Positions 1 to 6,920 of a DNA stretch of 8,431 nt are shown here, one piece after another (position 1 is the first letter of the stretch; every line of letters begins with the position of its first letter). The notes under the pieces are model-generated. The model ran no database searches. It was given only the letters and a program-made list of their open reading frames with translations, and was not told the origin of the DNA. Location of the stretch: contig ONMY01000064.1 of assembly GCA_900318975.1 (NCBI GenBank), forward strand, positions 1 to 8,431, given 5' to 3'. This DNA comes from an uncultured Bacillota bacterium (lineage in GTDB: Bacteria > Bacillota_I > Bacilli_A > Izemoplasmatales > UBA1188). Both the position numbers and the translations under genes were made by a program.

Positions 1-1890
1 AACCTTATAAATCAAACACCTGATATCTATTTCGTTAAATCAGGTACAAACATCAAAGAATACATCAAGAACCTTGATGAAAGCCGTAAAAATGACGATA
101 ATCCTAAGGGCGTTACTAAACCATTTGGTAAAAAGTTCCTTGGTAAGATTATTGCTCAAACATTTGCTAAATATAAAACAAATGAAACATCTAAGATGCT
201 TGACCGTATTAAAAACCTCGGTTTCCACTATTCAACAGTATCTGGTATAACAGTATCTGCATTCGATATTGAAGTATATAAGCCAAAATACGAAATCGTT
301 AGAAAAGCTCAAGAAAGAGTTGATAAATATAACGAATGGTATGAACTCGGTGAAATCACAAACGAAGAAAGATATAGACTTGTTACTACAAAGGTATGGA
401 AAGAAGCCAACAAACAAATCACTGATGAATTAATTAAGAATCTAAGAAAGAACTTCACAGATAATAACTTATTCATCATGCTTGATTCTGGTGCCCGTGG
501 TAATACGTCTAACTTCTCACAACTTGCCGGTGTTCGTGGTCTAATGAGTGATACTAAAGGTAGATCAATTGAAATCCCAATCACTAACTGTTTCCGTGAA
601 GGTCTTTCAATGCGTGAATTCTTCGTATCAACACATGGTTCAAGAAAAGGTTCAACAGATACAGCTTTAAAGACTGCAGACTCAGGATATCTAACAAGAA
701 GACTTGTAGATGTATCACAAGACGTTGCAATTAGAGAATATGATTGTGGTACAGATAGAGGTGTAATGGTATCAGAAATTGAAAACAAAGAAGATCCAAA
801 ACACCCAATCGAATCATTATACAGCCGTATCCTTGGTAGATACACATATAGAGATTGTATCGATCCAAAGACTGGTGAAGTATTAATTAAGAAAAACGAA
901 TACATCACAGAACCAATCGCAAAGAGTATCGTCGATGCAGGTATTAAATCTGTGGGTATTAGAACAGTATGTACTTGTAATTCACACAATGGTATTTGTG
1001 TAAAATGTTATGGACGTAACCTTGCTACAAATGAAATAGTAGAAGTTGGTGAAGCAATCGGTGTTATCGCATCACAATCAATCGGTGAACCAGGTACACA
1101 GCTTACAATGCGTACATTCCATACTGGTGGTGTCGCTGGTGGTGATATCACACAAGGTCTACCACGTGTTCAAGAATTATTTGAGGCAAGAACTCCAAAA
1201 GGTGAAGCTTTAATTGCAGAATTTGCTGGTAAAGTATCACTAGGTGTTAATACAATCACAATTACAGGTTTACATGAATCTAAAGTATATCCTCATCAAG
1301 CATCAGCAACTCTTCTAGTTACTGAAGGACAAGTTGTCGCTGCTGGCCAACAACTAACAGAAGGTTCTATCAATCTAAGACAACTCCTAAAAGCAACTAA
1401 CATCGAAACAGTTCAACAATACATCATTAGAGAAATTCAAAAAGTCTACACTAAGGAAGGTGTTGAACCAAACGATAAACACATCGAAATCATCGTTCGT
1501 CAGATGACAAAGAGACTTGTTGTTCAACTTGAAGGTGATACTAAGTTGCTCCCAGGATCACTAATTTCATCTAACCACTATGCAGATGCTAATAGAGAAG
1601 CACTATTAAATGGTAAAAAACCTGCAGTTGCAACTCCAATCATTCTTGGTATTACTAAAGCAGCTTTAAGAAGTGATTCATTCTTATCAGCTGCATCATT
1701 CCAAGAAACCACAAAAGTCCTCACTGATGCTGCTATAGCTGGTGCAACAGACTACTTAAAAGGTCTAAAAGAAAACGTAATTATCGGTGGACTTATCCCT
1801 GCTGGTACTGGTATCCTTCAAACAACTAAACTTGAATATGAAGGATTAAAAGACCAAGAAGAAGATACATTCGATACTTACGACGAATAA
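1..1890 (+). CDS. rpoC: DNA-directed RNA polymerase subunit beta' (C-terminal half, 5' partial)
   Basis: Catalytic subunit of RNA polymerase. The frame is open from base 1, so the start lies left of the window; 629 residues remain, roughly half of a Bacillus-size RpoC (about 1200). The N-terminal half with the NADFDGD metal motif is not here. Visible landmarks: the DSGARG block at 484-501; the bridge helix at about 607-723, ending in GYLTRRLVDVSQD; the second zinc site with cysteine codons at 745, 976, 997 and 1006 (an extra cysteine at 970); and the trigger loop around 1093-1160 with LTMRTFHTGG. The trigger loop runs on without the large insertion found in Proteobacteria, and continues into ITQGLPRVQELFEAR as in Firmicutes. 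The C-terminus is short and acidic. The TAA stop is followed by two hairpin terminators, so rpoC ends its transcription unit and is not co-transcribed with rpsL. Identity is certain. Confidence 0.98.
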   Translation, partial: NLINQTPDIYFVKSGTNIKEYIKNLDESRKNDDNPKGVTKPFGKKFLGKIIAQTFAKYKTNETSKMLDRIKNLGFHYSTVSGITVSAFDIEVYKPKYEIVRKAQERVDKYNEWYELGEITNEERYRLVTTKVWKEANKQITDELIKNLRKNFTDNNLFIMLDSGARGNTSNFSQLAGVRGLMSDTKGRSIEIPITNCFREGLSMREFFVSTHGSRKGSTDTALKTADSGYLTRRLVDVSQDVAIREYDCGTDRGVMVSEIENKEDPKHPIESLYSRILGRYTYRDCIDPKTGEVLIKKNEYITEPIAKSIVDAGIKSVGIRTVCTCNSHNGICVKCYGRNLATNEIVEVGEAIGVIASQSIGEPGTQLTMRTFHTGGVAGGDITQGLPRVQELFEARTPKGEALIAEFAGKVSLGVNTITITGLHESKVYPHQASATLLVTEGQVVAAGQQLTEGSINLRQLLKATNIETVQQYIIREIQKVYTKEGVEPNDKHIEIIVRQMTKRLVVQLEGDTKLLPGSLISSNHYADANREALLNGKKPAVATPIILGITKAALRSDSFLSAASFQETTKVLTDAAIAGATDYLKGLKENVIIGGLIPAGTGILQTTKLEYEGLKDQEEDTFDTYDE

Positions 1891-1895
1891 TTATG

Positions 1896-1932
1896 AAAAA
1901 TGGCTTAGTCTCGCACTAAGCCATTTATTTTA
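1896..1932 (+). terminator. Hairpin terminator after rpoC
   Basis: A perfect 12-bp stem (1898-1909 with 1915-1926) closes a 5-nt loop, ctcgc. It begins 5 bases after the rpoC stop. The plus-strand tail is a broken T run (ATTTTAC). The minus strand has a cleaner run of five T after the stem (1896-1900 read in reverse), so the hairpin may also stop antisense transcription entering rpoC. Confidence 0.85.
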
Positions 1933-1940
1933 CAAAACAT

Positions 1941-1980
1941 AATAAAAAACAAGAGCCCGAAAACTCTTGTTTTTTATTTC
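1941..1980. terminator. Bidirectional terminator between rpoC and the minus-strand small gene
   Basis: A perfect 15-bp stem (1941-1955 with 1964-1978) has an 8-nt loop, cccgaaaa. The outer half of the stem is A on the left and T on the right, which gives a T tract on both strands. It lies 10 bases beyond the stop of the minus-strand gene and 50 bases beyond the rpoC stop, as expected for a terminator shared by two convergent genes. Confidence 0.9.
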
Positions 1981-1988
1981 TAAATAAA

Positions 1989-2207
1989 TTAGAGAAGTCT
2001 GAAAATCTTTTTGTTTAGAATCATGAAGATGATGTCTAAAATCCAGATGATGTTGAATCCGAAGAAAATACGGATAATAGCAGCTAAGATTTTACCATCT
2101 TGAATTCTAGTAATAATTCCGCAAATCCATGAAGTGAATGGGATGATGCAAAGAATTAAACTAACAATCCAATCTAATCCAAAATAATCGCTTCCACCTT
2201 TTGCCAT
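1989..2207 (-). CDS. Small two-helix membrane protein, function unknown
   Basis: I do not recognise a family for this 72-residue protein. It has a short polar N-terminus (MAKGGSDYFGLD), a hydrophobic helix at about residues 13-33, a tight polar turn (34-39, RIQDGK), a second hydrophobic helix at about 40-64, and a basic C-terminus (NKKIFR). The hairpin shape resembles small helical-hairpin membrane proteins such as the Pmp3/YqaE group, but I see no convincing motif match. Helix 2 contains Arg46, Asn52 and Asp58 at six-residue spacing, unusual for a simple anchor. Coding is supported by an AGGAGG site (minus strand, 2219-2224) 11 bases before the ATG, a consensus -10 upstream, a TAA stop and a dedicated terminator. 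It is monocistronic, convergent with rpoC and divergent from rpsL. Firmicutes usually have rplGB in this interval, but the sequence is not L7Ae-like. Confidence 0.8.
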   Translation of the reverse strand: MAKGGSDYFGLDWIVSLILCIIPFTSWICGIITRIQDGKILAAIIRIFFGFNIIWILDIIFMILNKKIFRLL

Positions 2208-2244
2208 GTCAGCAAATGCCTCCTAAATAATATTTATTACTAAT

Positions 2245-2272
2245 ATTATACAAGTTTTTTAAGTTCTTTAAA
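2245..2272 (-). promoter_or_regulatory. Promoter of the small membrane protein gene
   Basis: Read on the minus strand, a perfect TATAAT -10 (2245-2250) lies 16 bases downstream of a weak TTTAAA -35 (2267-2272). It is about 20 bases upstream of the AGGAGG site. The -10 is convincing; the -35 is only a 4/6 match. Confidence 0.6.
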
Positions 2273-2398
2273 AGATTTATTTTTAAATTAATAAAAATAT
2301 TTTAAAACTATATATTTTGATACACCTAGTGACGTGTACATAAAAACATCTATTTTTAGGGAAAAATACAAAATTTTAAAATTCTGATAAATTATTTC
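2273..2398. other. A/T-rich intergenic stretch between divergent promoters
   Basis: This is the middle of the 308-bp gap between the small membrane gene (start 2207) and rpsL (start 2516). I see no gene in it. The only structure is a weak inverted repeat, TACAC (2321-2325) with GTGTA (2334-2338), around an 8-nt loop. The rest is A/T-rich and may serve as an upstream element for the str promoter. Confidence 0.5.
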
Positions 2399-2427
2399 TT
2401 GACTTATAAAATATTTTAATATAAAAT
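2399..2427 (+). promoter_or_regulatory. Promoter of the str operon (rpsL)
   Basis: TTGACT (2399-2404) and TAAAAT (2422-2427) are separated by exactly 17 bases, each one mismatch from the sigma-A consensus. An A/T-rich stretch lies directly upstream. Transcription should start near 2432-2435, giving a leader of about 80 nt. An alternative -10, TATAAA (2420-2425), has only 15-nt spacing and fits less well. Confidence 0.8.
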
Positions 2428-2432
2428 ATATG

Positions 2433-2511
2433 TCGCTGTGAAGCGAGGGGTTTAAAACCCCATATAAAAATGAATTATCCGCACTTCCTGGAAGTGTGAG
2501 CAAGAAAGGAG
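2433..2511 (+). promoter_or_regulatory. Structured 5' leader of rpsL with three hairpins
   Basis: Three hairpins lie between the predicted transcription start and the ribosome binding site. Hairpin 1: TCGCT (2433-2437) with AGCGA (2442-2446) around a GTGA loop, a GNRA-type tetraloop. Hairpin 2 follows with no gap: GGGGTT (2447-2452) with AACCCC (2456-2461), loop TAA. Hairpin 3: CACTTC (2482-2487) with GAAGTG (2491-2496), loop CTG. The SD AAAGGAG is at 2505-2511, only 4 bases before the ATG. TCCT (2486-2489) in hairpin 3 could instead pair with AGGA (2507-2510) of the SD. The structures are seen by eye; a role in autoregulation is inference, and I do not recognise a known leader family. Confidence 0.55.
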
Positions 2512-2515
2512 AATC

Positions 2516-2938
2516 ATGCCAACAATTAATCAATTAGTAAGAAACGGCAGACAAGACAAAATCAAAAAGTCTAAATCACCACATTTATCAATTGGCTATA
2601 ACACTCTAAAGAGTAAGTATACAGCAATTGATTCGCCTCAAAAGAGAGGTGTATGTACACGTGTTGCAACAATGACACCTAAGAAACCTAACTCAGCTAT
2701 GAGAAAATACGCTCGTGTTAGATTAACAAGTGGAATCGAAGTTACAGCATATATTCCTGGCGTCGGACACAAACTCCAAGAGCACTCTGTAGTATTAATC
2801 AGAGGCGGTAGAGTTAAAGACCTCCCTGGTGTTAAGTATCATATCATCAGAGGAACTTTAGATACTCTAGGCGTTGATGGAAGAAAACAAGCTAGATCAA
2901 AATACGGCGCTAAGAAGAGCGGCGTTAAGATCGGCTAA
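2516..2938 (+). CDS. rpsL: 30S ribosomal protein S12
   Basis: S12 sits at the decoding centre of the 30S subunit and controls accuracy. At 140 residues it has the Firmicutes-type N-terminal insert (about residues 14-38) absent from the shorter E. coli protein. The conserved blocks [11 protein letters not shown] (40-50), [11 protein letters not shown] (54-64), [18 protein letters not shown] (89-106) and the ARSKYG end are all present. The two lysines whose mutation gives streptomycin resistance in other bacteria are intact (Lys56 and Lys101, matching E. coli Lys42 and Lys87), and Asp102, the RimO methylthiolation site in E. coli, is kept. The ATG follows AAAGGAG with a short 4-base spacing. 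First gene of the str operon; rpsG starts 15 bases after its stop. Confidence 0.98.
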   Translation: MPTINQLVRNGRQDKIKKSKSPHLSIGYNTLKSKYTAIDSPQKRGVCTRVATMTPKKPNSAMRKYARVRLTSGIEVTAYIPGVGHKLQEHSVVLIRGGRVKDLPGVKYHIIRGTLDTLGVDGRKQARSKYGAKKSGVKIG

Positions 2939-2953
2939 TAGGAGGTAAGAAAC

Positions 2954-3424
2954 ATGCCACGTAAAGGGAATGTGCCAAAAAGAGACGTATTACCAGATCC
3001 AATTTATAATTCTAAGTTAGTTACAAGATTAATCAACGGAATGATGGTATCAGGTAAAAAGGGAACTGCTCAATCAATTTTATATGGTGCTTTCGATATT
3101 ATTGCTGAGCAATCTGGAAAGAACCCAAATGAAGTCTTCGAACAAGCTTTAAATAACATTATGCCAGTTCTTGAAGTTAAGGCTAAAAGAATCGGTGGAC
3201 AAAACTATCAAGTACCAATGGAAGTAAAACCTGAAAGAAAGATTGCTCTTGGTCTTAGATGGTTAGTAAGCTACGCAAGACTCAGAAACGAAAAAACTAT
3301 GTCTGAAAAACTCGCTAAAGAAATCTTAGATGCTTCTAATAACTTAGGTGGAGCATGCAAGAAGAGAGACGAAGTACATAGACAAGCAGAAGCTAACAAG
3401 GCTTTCGCTCATTATCGTGTTTAA
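2954..3424 (+). CDS. rpsG: 30S ribosomal protein S7
   Basis: S7 is a primary 16S rRNA-binding protein that starts assembly of the 30S head and contacts E-site tRNA. It has 156 residues, the normal length. The N-terminal MPRKG...[15 protein letters not shown], the central [22 protein letters not shown], the LGLRWLV segment and the [10 protein letters not shown] end are all typical of Firmicutes. The ATG is preceded by AGGAGGT (2940-2946) at 7-base spacing. In E. coli S7 represses translation of its operon by binding the rpsL-rpsG spacer. Here that spacer is only 15 bases and cannot hold such a site, so any feedback control must act elsewhere, for example at the rpsL leader. Confidence 0.98.
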   Translation: MPRKGNVPKRDVLPDPIYNSKLVTRLINGMMVSGKKGTAQSILYGAFDIIAEQSGKNPNEVFEQALNNIMPVLEVKAKRIGGQNYQVPMEVKPERKIALGLRWLVSYARLRNEKTMSEKLAKEILDASNNLGGACKKRDEVHRQAEANKAFAHYRV

Positions 3425-3446
3425 TTAATACGAGGAAAACAAATTT

Positions 3447-5513
3447 ATGCGTGATTACAGTTTGAATCAAACCCGTAACTTCGGAATCATGGCTCACATA
3501 GATGCCGGTAAGACAACTATAAGTGAACGTATACTATTCTATACAGGTAAGATTCATAAAATGGGAGAAACCCATGATGGTGATACTGTCCTCGACTGGA
3601 TGGAAGAGGAACAAGAAAGAGGTATCACCATTACTGCAGCCGCAACCACAACTTATTGGAAAAACACAAGGTTCAATATCATTGATACCCCAGGTCACGT
3701 CGATTTCACAGTTGAGGTTCAAAGATCTCTAAGAGTCTTAGATGGTGCAATAGCCGTCCTCGATTCACAAGCAGGAGTTGAACCACAAACAGAAACCGTT
3801 TGGAGACAAGCGAACGAATATAAAGTACCAAGAATAGTCTTTTCAAACAAAATGGATAAGGCTGGTGCTGATTTCTATATGTCAGTTCAATCAATCAAAG
3901 ATAGACTTGGCGCAACAGCCAAGGCTATAGAGATTCCAATTGGAGCTGAAGAAAAATTTAGAGGTATTATAGATATCGTTTCAAAAAAAGCGTATGAGTA
4001 TCATAACGACAAACAAGAAGAACCTGTTGAAATTCCAATCCCAAGCGAACTAGAAAGCGAAGTAGAACTCAAAAGAGCTGAGCTAATAGAAGCTGTATCT
4101 GACTTTGACGATGAACTCATGGAACTCTATCTTGGTGGTGAAGATATAGATTCAAGTATTCTAAAGCGTGCAATCAGAAAAGCGACTCTCTCTGCAAACT
4201 TCTTCCCAGTTCTTTGTGGATCTGCATTCAAGAATAAAGGAATCCTCCTCCTTCTTGATGCGATAGTTGATTATCTTCCAGCACCATCTGATGTAGAAAT
4301 GGTTAAAGCCACTAAAAAAGATGGTACAGAAGTAAAACTATCATATGAAGATAATGCTCCTTTTGCAGCACTAGCCTTCAAAGTTATGACAGATCCATTC
4401 GTTGGAAAACTAGTTTACTTTAGAGTATATTCAGGTCACCTAGATAAAGGTGGAGTAGTACTTAATACTGTTACAGGACAAAAAGAAAGATTCGGAAGAA
4501 TCCTACTTATGAATGCTGATGAAAGAGAAGATATCGATAGCGTTTATAGCGGAGATATCGCAGCGGTAGTAGGATTAAAAGATACTACAACCGGTCATAC
4601 ACTTTCTGCAATTGACCACCCAGTACTTCTTGAATCAATGACTTTTCCTGAACCAGTAGTAATGATTGCGATTGAGCCAAAGACAAAAGCCGATCAAGAA
4701 AGAATGACAAATGCCATTCAAAAATTAACCGAAGAAGACCCAACATTCAAAAGTTACACCGATAAGGAAACTGGTCAAACCATCCTTGCTGGTATGGGCG
4801 AGCTTCACTTAGATATTCTCGTTGAAAGAATGAAAAGAGAATTCAAAGTTCAAGCTAATGTTGGTAACCCTCAAGTATCATATCGTGAAACATTCACAGA
4901 AAAAGGTACTGCAAGAGGAGACTTCATAAGACAAACCGGTGGCAAAGGTCAATATGGCGATTGTGTAATTGAATTTGAACCAAACCCAGGAAAAGGATAT
5001 GAATTCCATGACAAAACAACTGGTGGAGTAATTCCAAAAGAATTCATTATTGCAATCGATAAAGGCCTACAAGAGTCAATGGAATCTGGAGTGCTCTGTG
5101 GATATCCTATGATGGATATTAAGTGTAGTGTAGTTGATGGCTCATATCATGAGGTTGACTCAAGTGATCTTGCTTTTAAGATAGCGGCCTCAATGGCCTT
5201 AAGAAACGCTAAAGACGTTTGTAAACCAACTCTACTTGAACCAATTATGTCAGTAGATGTTGTGGTACCAGAAGCTTATCTTGGCACTGTTATGAGTGAT
5301 TTAACTCAAAGAAGAGGCAGAATCGAAGGTCAAGAAATTAGAACTATCGACGCCAAGATATCTGCGATGGTTCCACTTGCTAATATGTTTGGTTATACAA
5401 CCGCTCTTAGAAGCCTAACTCAAGGCAGAGGAACATCAACAATGAGATTTTCTCACTATGAAACTGCAGCCAAATCAGTTCAAGAAGAAATAATAAGAAA
5501 AAGAAACGGCTAA
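3447..5513 (+). CDS. fusA: Translation elongation factor G
   Basis: GTPase that moves tRNAs and mRNA through the ribosome and helps recycle it. It has 688 residues, the usual length. G1 AHIDAGKTT (16-24), G2 RGITI (58-62, Thr61), G3 DTPGH (80-84, His84 catalytic) and G4 NKMD (134-137) are intact. The middle holds domains II and III, with TEEDPTF and GMGELHLDI. Domain IV has the QTGGKGQYG loop and His568, which matches the translocation-critical His583 of E. coli. Domain V ends the protein. This is canonical EF-G rather than a divergent EF-G2 paralogue. The RBS is modest (CGAGGA, 3431-3436, 10 bases from ATG), weaker than those of rpsL and rpsG. Isoleucine ATA codons appear more often than in tuf, by eye. 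It is 22 bases after rpsG in the same operon, and no strong terminator follows. Confidence 0.98.
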   Translation: MRDYSLNQTRNFGIMAHIDAGKTTISERILFYTGKIHKMGETHDGDTVLDWMEEEQERGITITAAATTTYWKNTRFNIIDTPGHVDFTVEVQRSLRVLDGAIAVLDSQAGVEPQTETVWRQANEYKVPRIVFSNKMDKAGADFYMSVQSIKDRLGATAKAIEIPIGAEEKFRGIIDIVSKKAYEYHNDKQEEPVEIPIPSELESEVELKRAELIEAVSDFDDELMELYLGGEDIDSSILKRAIRKATLSANFFPVLCGSAFKNKGILLLLDAIVDYLPAPSDVEMVKATKKDGTEVKLSYEDNAPFAALAFKVMTDPFVGKLVYFRVYSGHLDKGGVVLNTVTGQKERFGRILLMNADEREDIDSVYSGDIAAVVGLKDTTTGHTLSAIDHPVLLESMTFPEPVVMIAIEPKTKADQERMTNAIQKLTEEDPTFKSYTDKETGQTILAGMGELHLDILVERMKREFKVQANVGNPQVSYRETFTEKGTARGDFIRQTGGKGQYGDCVIEFEPNPGKGYEFHDKTTGGVIPKEFIIAIDKGLQESMESGVLCGYPMMDIKCSVVDGSYHEVDSSDLAFKIAASMALRNAKDVCKPTLLEPIMSVDVVVPEAYLGTVMSDLTQRRGRIEGQEIRTIDAKISAMVPLANMFGYTTALRSLTQGRGTSTMRFSHYETAAKSVQEEIIRKRNG

Positions 5514-5524
5514 TATGGCAAAAG
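5514..5524 (+). repeat. Copy of the tuf start sequence just after fusA
   Basis: TATGGCAAAAG occurs here and again at 5625-5635, where it forms the tuf start (Met-Ala-Lys). This first copy has an ATG one base after the fusA stop but reads only six codons (MAKVSY) before TGA at 5533-5535, and has no ribosome binding site. The copies are 111 bases apart. It may be chance, since ATGGCAAAA is a common gene start, or a remnant of a duplication. Confidence 0.4.
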
Positions 5525-5531
5525 TTTCATA

Positions 5532-5560
5532 TTGAAATAATCTAGATTATTTGTTAAAAT
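5532..5560 (+). promoter_or_regulatory. Promoter for tuf in the fusA-tuf spacer
   Basis: TTGAAA (5532-5537) and TAAAAT (5555-5560) are 17 bases apart, each one mismatch from consensus. TGT directly before the -10 makes it an extended -10. The predicted start is near 5567, leaving an A-rich leader of about 60 nt with little structure. tuf can therefore be made on its own as well as by read-through from the str operon, consistent with the need for more EF-Tu than EF-G. Confidence 0.75.
5535..5552. repeat. Perfect 18-bp palindrome inside the tuf promoter spacer
   Basis: AAATAATCTAGATTATTT is identical to its own reverse complement. It begins in the last three bases of the -35 and ends just before the -10, so it almost fills the spacer. 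A dimeric repressor or a MerR-type activator site would look like this. As RNA it is too A/U-rich, and lacks a T run afterwards, to be a good terminator of fusA transcripts. Confidence 0.6.
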
Positions 5561-5604
5561 TAAAAAGATGTAAAAAATCAAAATAAAAAAAGAATAAAAA
5601 CAAA

Positions 5605-5625
5605 AGGAGAAACAAAAAATTTTTT
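5605..5625 (+). promoter_or_regulatory. tuf ribosome binding site with long spacing and A6T6 tract
   Basis: The only SD is AGGAG (5605-5609), 16 bases before the ATG; 5-10 is normal, as in the neighbouring genes. No alternative in-frame start lies between. The gap ends in AAAAAATTTTTT (5614-5625), which could fold on itself into a short stem and shorten the effective distance. Confidence 0.7.
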
Positions 5626-6816
5626 ATGGCAAAAGAAAAATTTATCCGTAACAAACCACATTTAAACATTGGTACTATCGGACACGTTGACCATGGTAAA
5701 ACTACTTTAACAGCAGCTATTACATTATATCTTGCTAATAAAGGCTTAGCTAAAATGGCTAGATACGACGAAATCGATAAAGCACCAGAAGAAAAAGCTA
5801 GAGGTATCACTATCAACTCAGCTCACATCGAATACGAAACTGAAAACCGTCACTACGCACACGTAGACTGCCCAGGCCACGCTGACTATGTAAAGAACAT
5901 GATCACTGGTGCTGCTCAAATGGACGGCGCTATCCTCGTAGTTTCTGCTCCAGATGGAGTTATGCCTCAAACTCGTGAACACATCCTTCTTGCTAGACAA
6001 GTAGGCGTTCCAAAAATCATCGTTTTCTTAAACAAAGTTGACCAAATCGCTCCAGAAGATGCTGAATTAATCGACATCTCTGAAATGGACGTTAGAGATC
6101 TTTTAACAGAATACAACTTCCCTGGTGATGAAATTCCAGTAATAAGAGGTTCTGCATTAAAGGCTCTTGAAGGCGACCCAGCTTACACTCCAGCTATCCA
6201 AGAATTAATGGACGCTGTTGATACTTATTTCGACGTTCCTGAACGTGACAATGCTAAACCATTCTTAATGCCTGTTGAAGACGTATTCACAATCACTGGT
6301 CGTGGTACAGTTGCAACTGGTAGAGTAGAAAGAGGTCAAGTTAAAGTTGGCGATAAGGTAGAAATCGTTGGTATTAAAGACACTCAAGAATCAGTAGCTA
6401 CTGGCGTAGAAATGTTCAAGAAGACTCTTGACTACGCTGAAGCTGGTGACAACATTGGTTTATTACTCCGTGGTATTGATCGTGAATCAATCGTTCGTGG
6501 TCAAGTTATTGCTAAACCTGGATCAGTTAAACCTCATAACAAATTCACAGCTGAAGTTTACGTATTAACTAAAGAAGAAGGTGGACGTCATACATCATTC
6601 TTAAATGGTTATCGTCCTCAATTCTACTTCAGAACTACAGACGTAACTGGCGTTATCCAACTCCCAGAAGGCGTAGAAATGGTTATGCCTGGTGATCACG
6701 TTAACATGACTGTTGAATTAATTCACCACATCGCTCTTGAACCAGGAACTAAGTTCTCTATCCGTGAAGGTGGTAGAACTGTAGGTGCTGGTACAGTTAC
6801 AACAATCGTTTCTTAA
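5626..6816 (+). CDS. tuf: Translation elongation factor Tu
   Basis: GTPase that brings aminoacyl-tRNA to the ribosome. It has 396 residues, as in Bacillus. G1 GHVDHGKT (19-26), G2 with Thr62, G3 DCPGH (81-85, catalytic His85), G4 NKVD (136-139) and G5 SAL are present; domains II ([14 protein letters not shown]) and III ([14 protein letters not shown]) follow. Cys82 (E. coli Cys81) is kept. Unusual residues: Val112 where DGPMPQT normally has proline, with Pro109 nearby; Val for Cys in NKCD; a two-residue longer loop after G4; and Ser324 in GGRHTSF, normally GGRHTPF. The start follows a distant SD, but MAKEKF at the N-terminus fixes it. It is 112 bases after fusA with its own promoter and ends in a strong terminator. 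Codon use looks optimised, as expected for an abundant protein. Confidence 0.98.
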   Translation: MAKEKFIRNKPHLNIGTIGHVDHGKTTLTAAITLYLANKGLAKMARYDEIDKAPEEKARGITINSAHIEYETENRHYAHVDCPGHADYVKNMITGAAQMDGAILVVSAPDGVMPQTREHILLARQVGVPKIIVFLNKVDQIAPEDAELIDISEMDVRDLLTEYNFPGDEIPVIRGSALKALEGDPAYTPAIQELMDAVDTYFDVPERDNAKPFLMPVEDVFTITGRGTVATGRVERGQVKVGDKVEIVGIKDTQESVATGVEMFKKTLDYAEAGDNIGLLLRGIDRESIVRGQVIAKPGSVKPHNKFTAEVYVLTKEEGGRHTSFLNGYRPQFYFRTTDVTGVIQLPEGVEMVMPGDHVNMTVELIHHIALEPGTKFSIREGGRTVGAGTVTTIVS

Positions 6817-6837
6817 TTTAAGAAAAGAAAGTATATT

Positions 6838-6868
6838 AAGCGTTACATTCGTGTAACGCTTTTTATTT
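6838..6868 (+). terminator. Strong terminator after tuf
   Basis: A perfect 10-bp stem (6838-6847 with 6852-6861) is closed by a TTCG tetraloop and followed by TTTATTT. It lies 22 bases after the tuf stop and ends the str-tuf transcription unit. Confidence 0.92.
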
Positions 6869-6881
6869 CCTTAAATAGAGA

Positions 6882-6894
6882 TATAATATATAAT
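6882..6894 (+). promoter_or_regulatory. Promoter -10 region of the aldo/keto reductase gene
   Basis: Two overlapping-range candidates, TATAAT at 6882-6887 and TATAAT at 6889-6894, both match consensus. No good -35 is seen at 16-18 bases upstream, where the tuf terminator T tract lies. The following TAATATTAGTAATAA (6894-6908) also occurs after the -10 of the minus-strand small gene. Confidence 0.5.
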
Positions 6895-6920
6895 AATATT
6901 AGTAATAAGGAGGTAGCACC

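Noticed and set aside
309..989. Long minus-strand open frame opposite rpoC (226 codons)
   Set aside because: It lies wholly inside the conserved rpoC coding sequence, has no SD, and its composition is what antisense of AT-rich coding DNA gives.
2321..2338. TACAC/GTGTA inverted repeat upstream of the str promoter
   Set aside because: Only 5 bp with an 8-base loop; such repeats are expected by chance in a window of this size.
2470..2499. Possible nine-codon leader peptide (MNYPHFLEV) upstream of rpsL
   Set aside because: It has no ribosome binding site, no run of repeated regulatory codons, and coincides with hairpin 3; chance is the simpler reading.
2288..2533. Minus-strand open frame across the rpsL promoter and leader
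   Set aside because: It would overlap the rpsL start and its promoter, has no SD, and resembles translated noncoding A/T-rich DNA.
5535..5552. Palindrome as a fusA terminator
   Set aside because: The stem has no G-C pair outside the loop and is followed by GTTAAAATT rather than a T run, so termination would be weak; it fits a promoter spacer better.
5547..5816. Minus-strand open frame over the tuf start and its leader
   Set aside because: Its Phe/Leu-rich end comes from translating the A-rich tuf leader in reverse; the rest shadows tuf.
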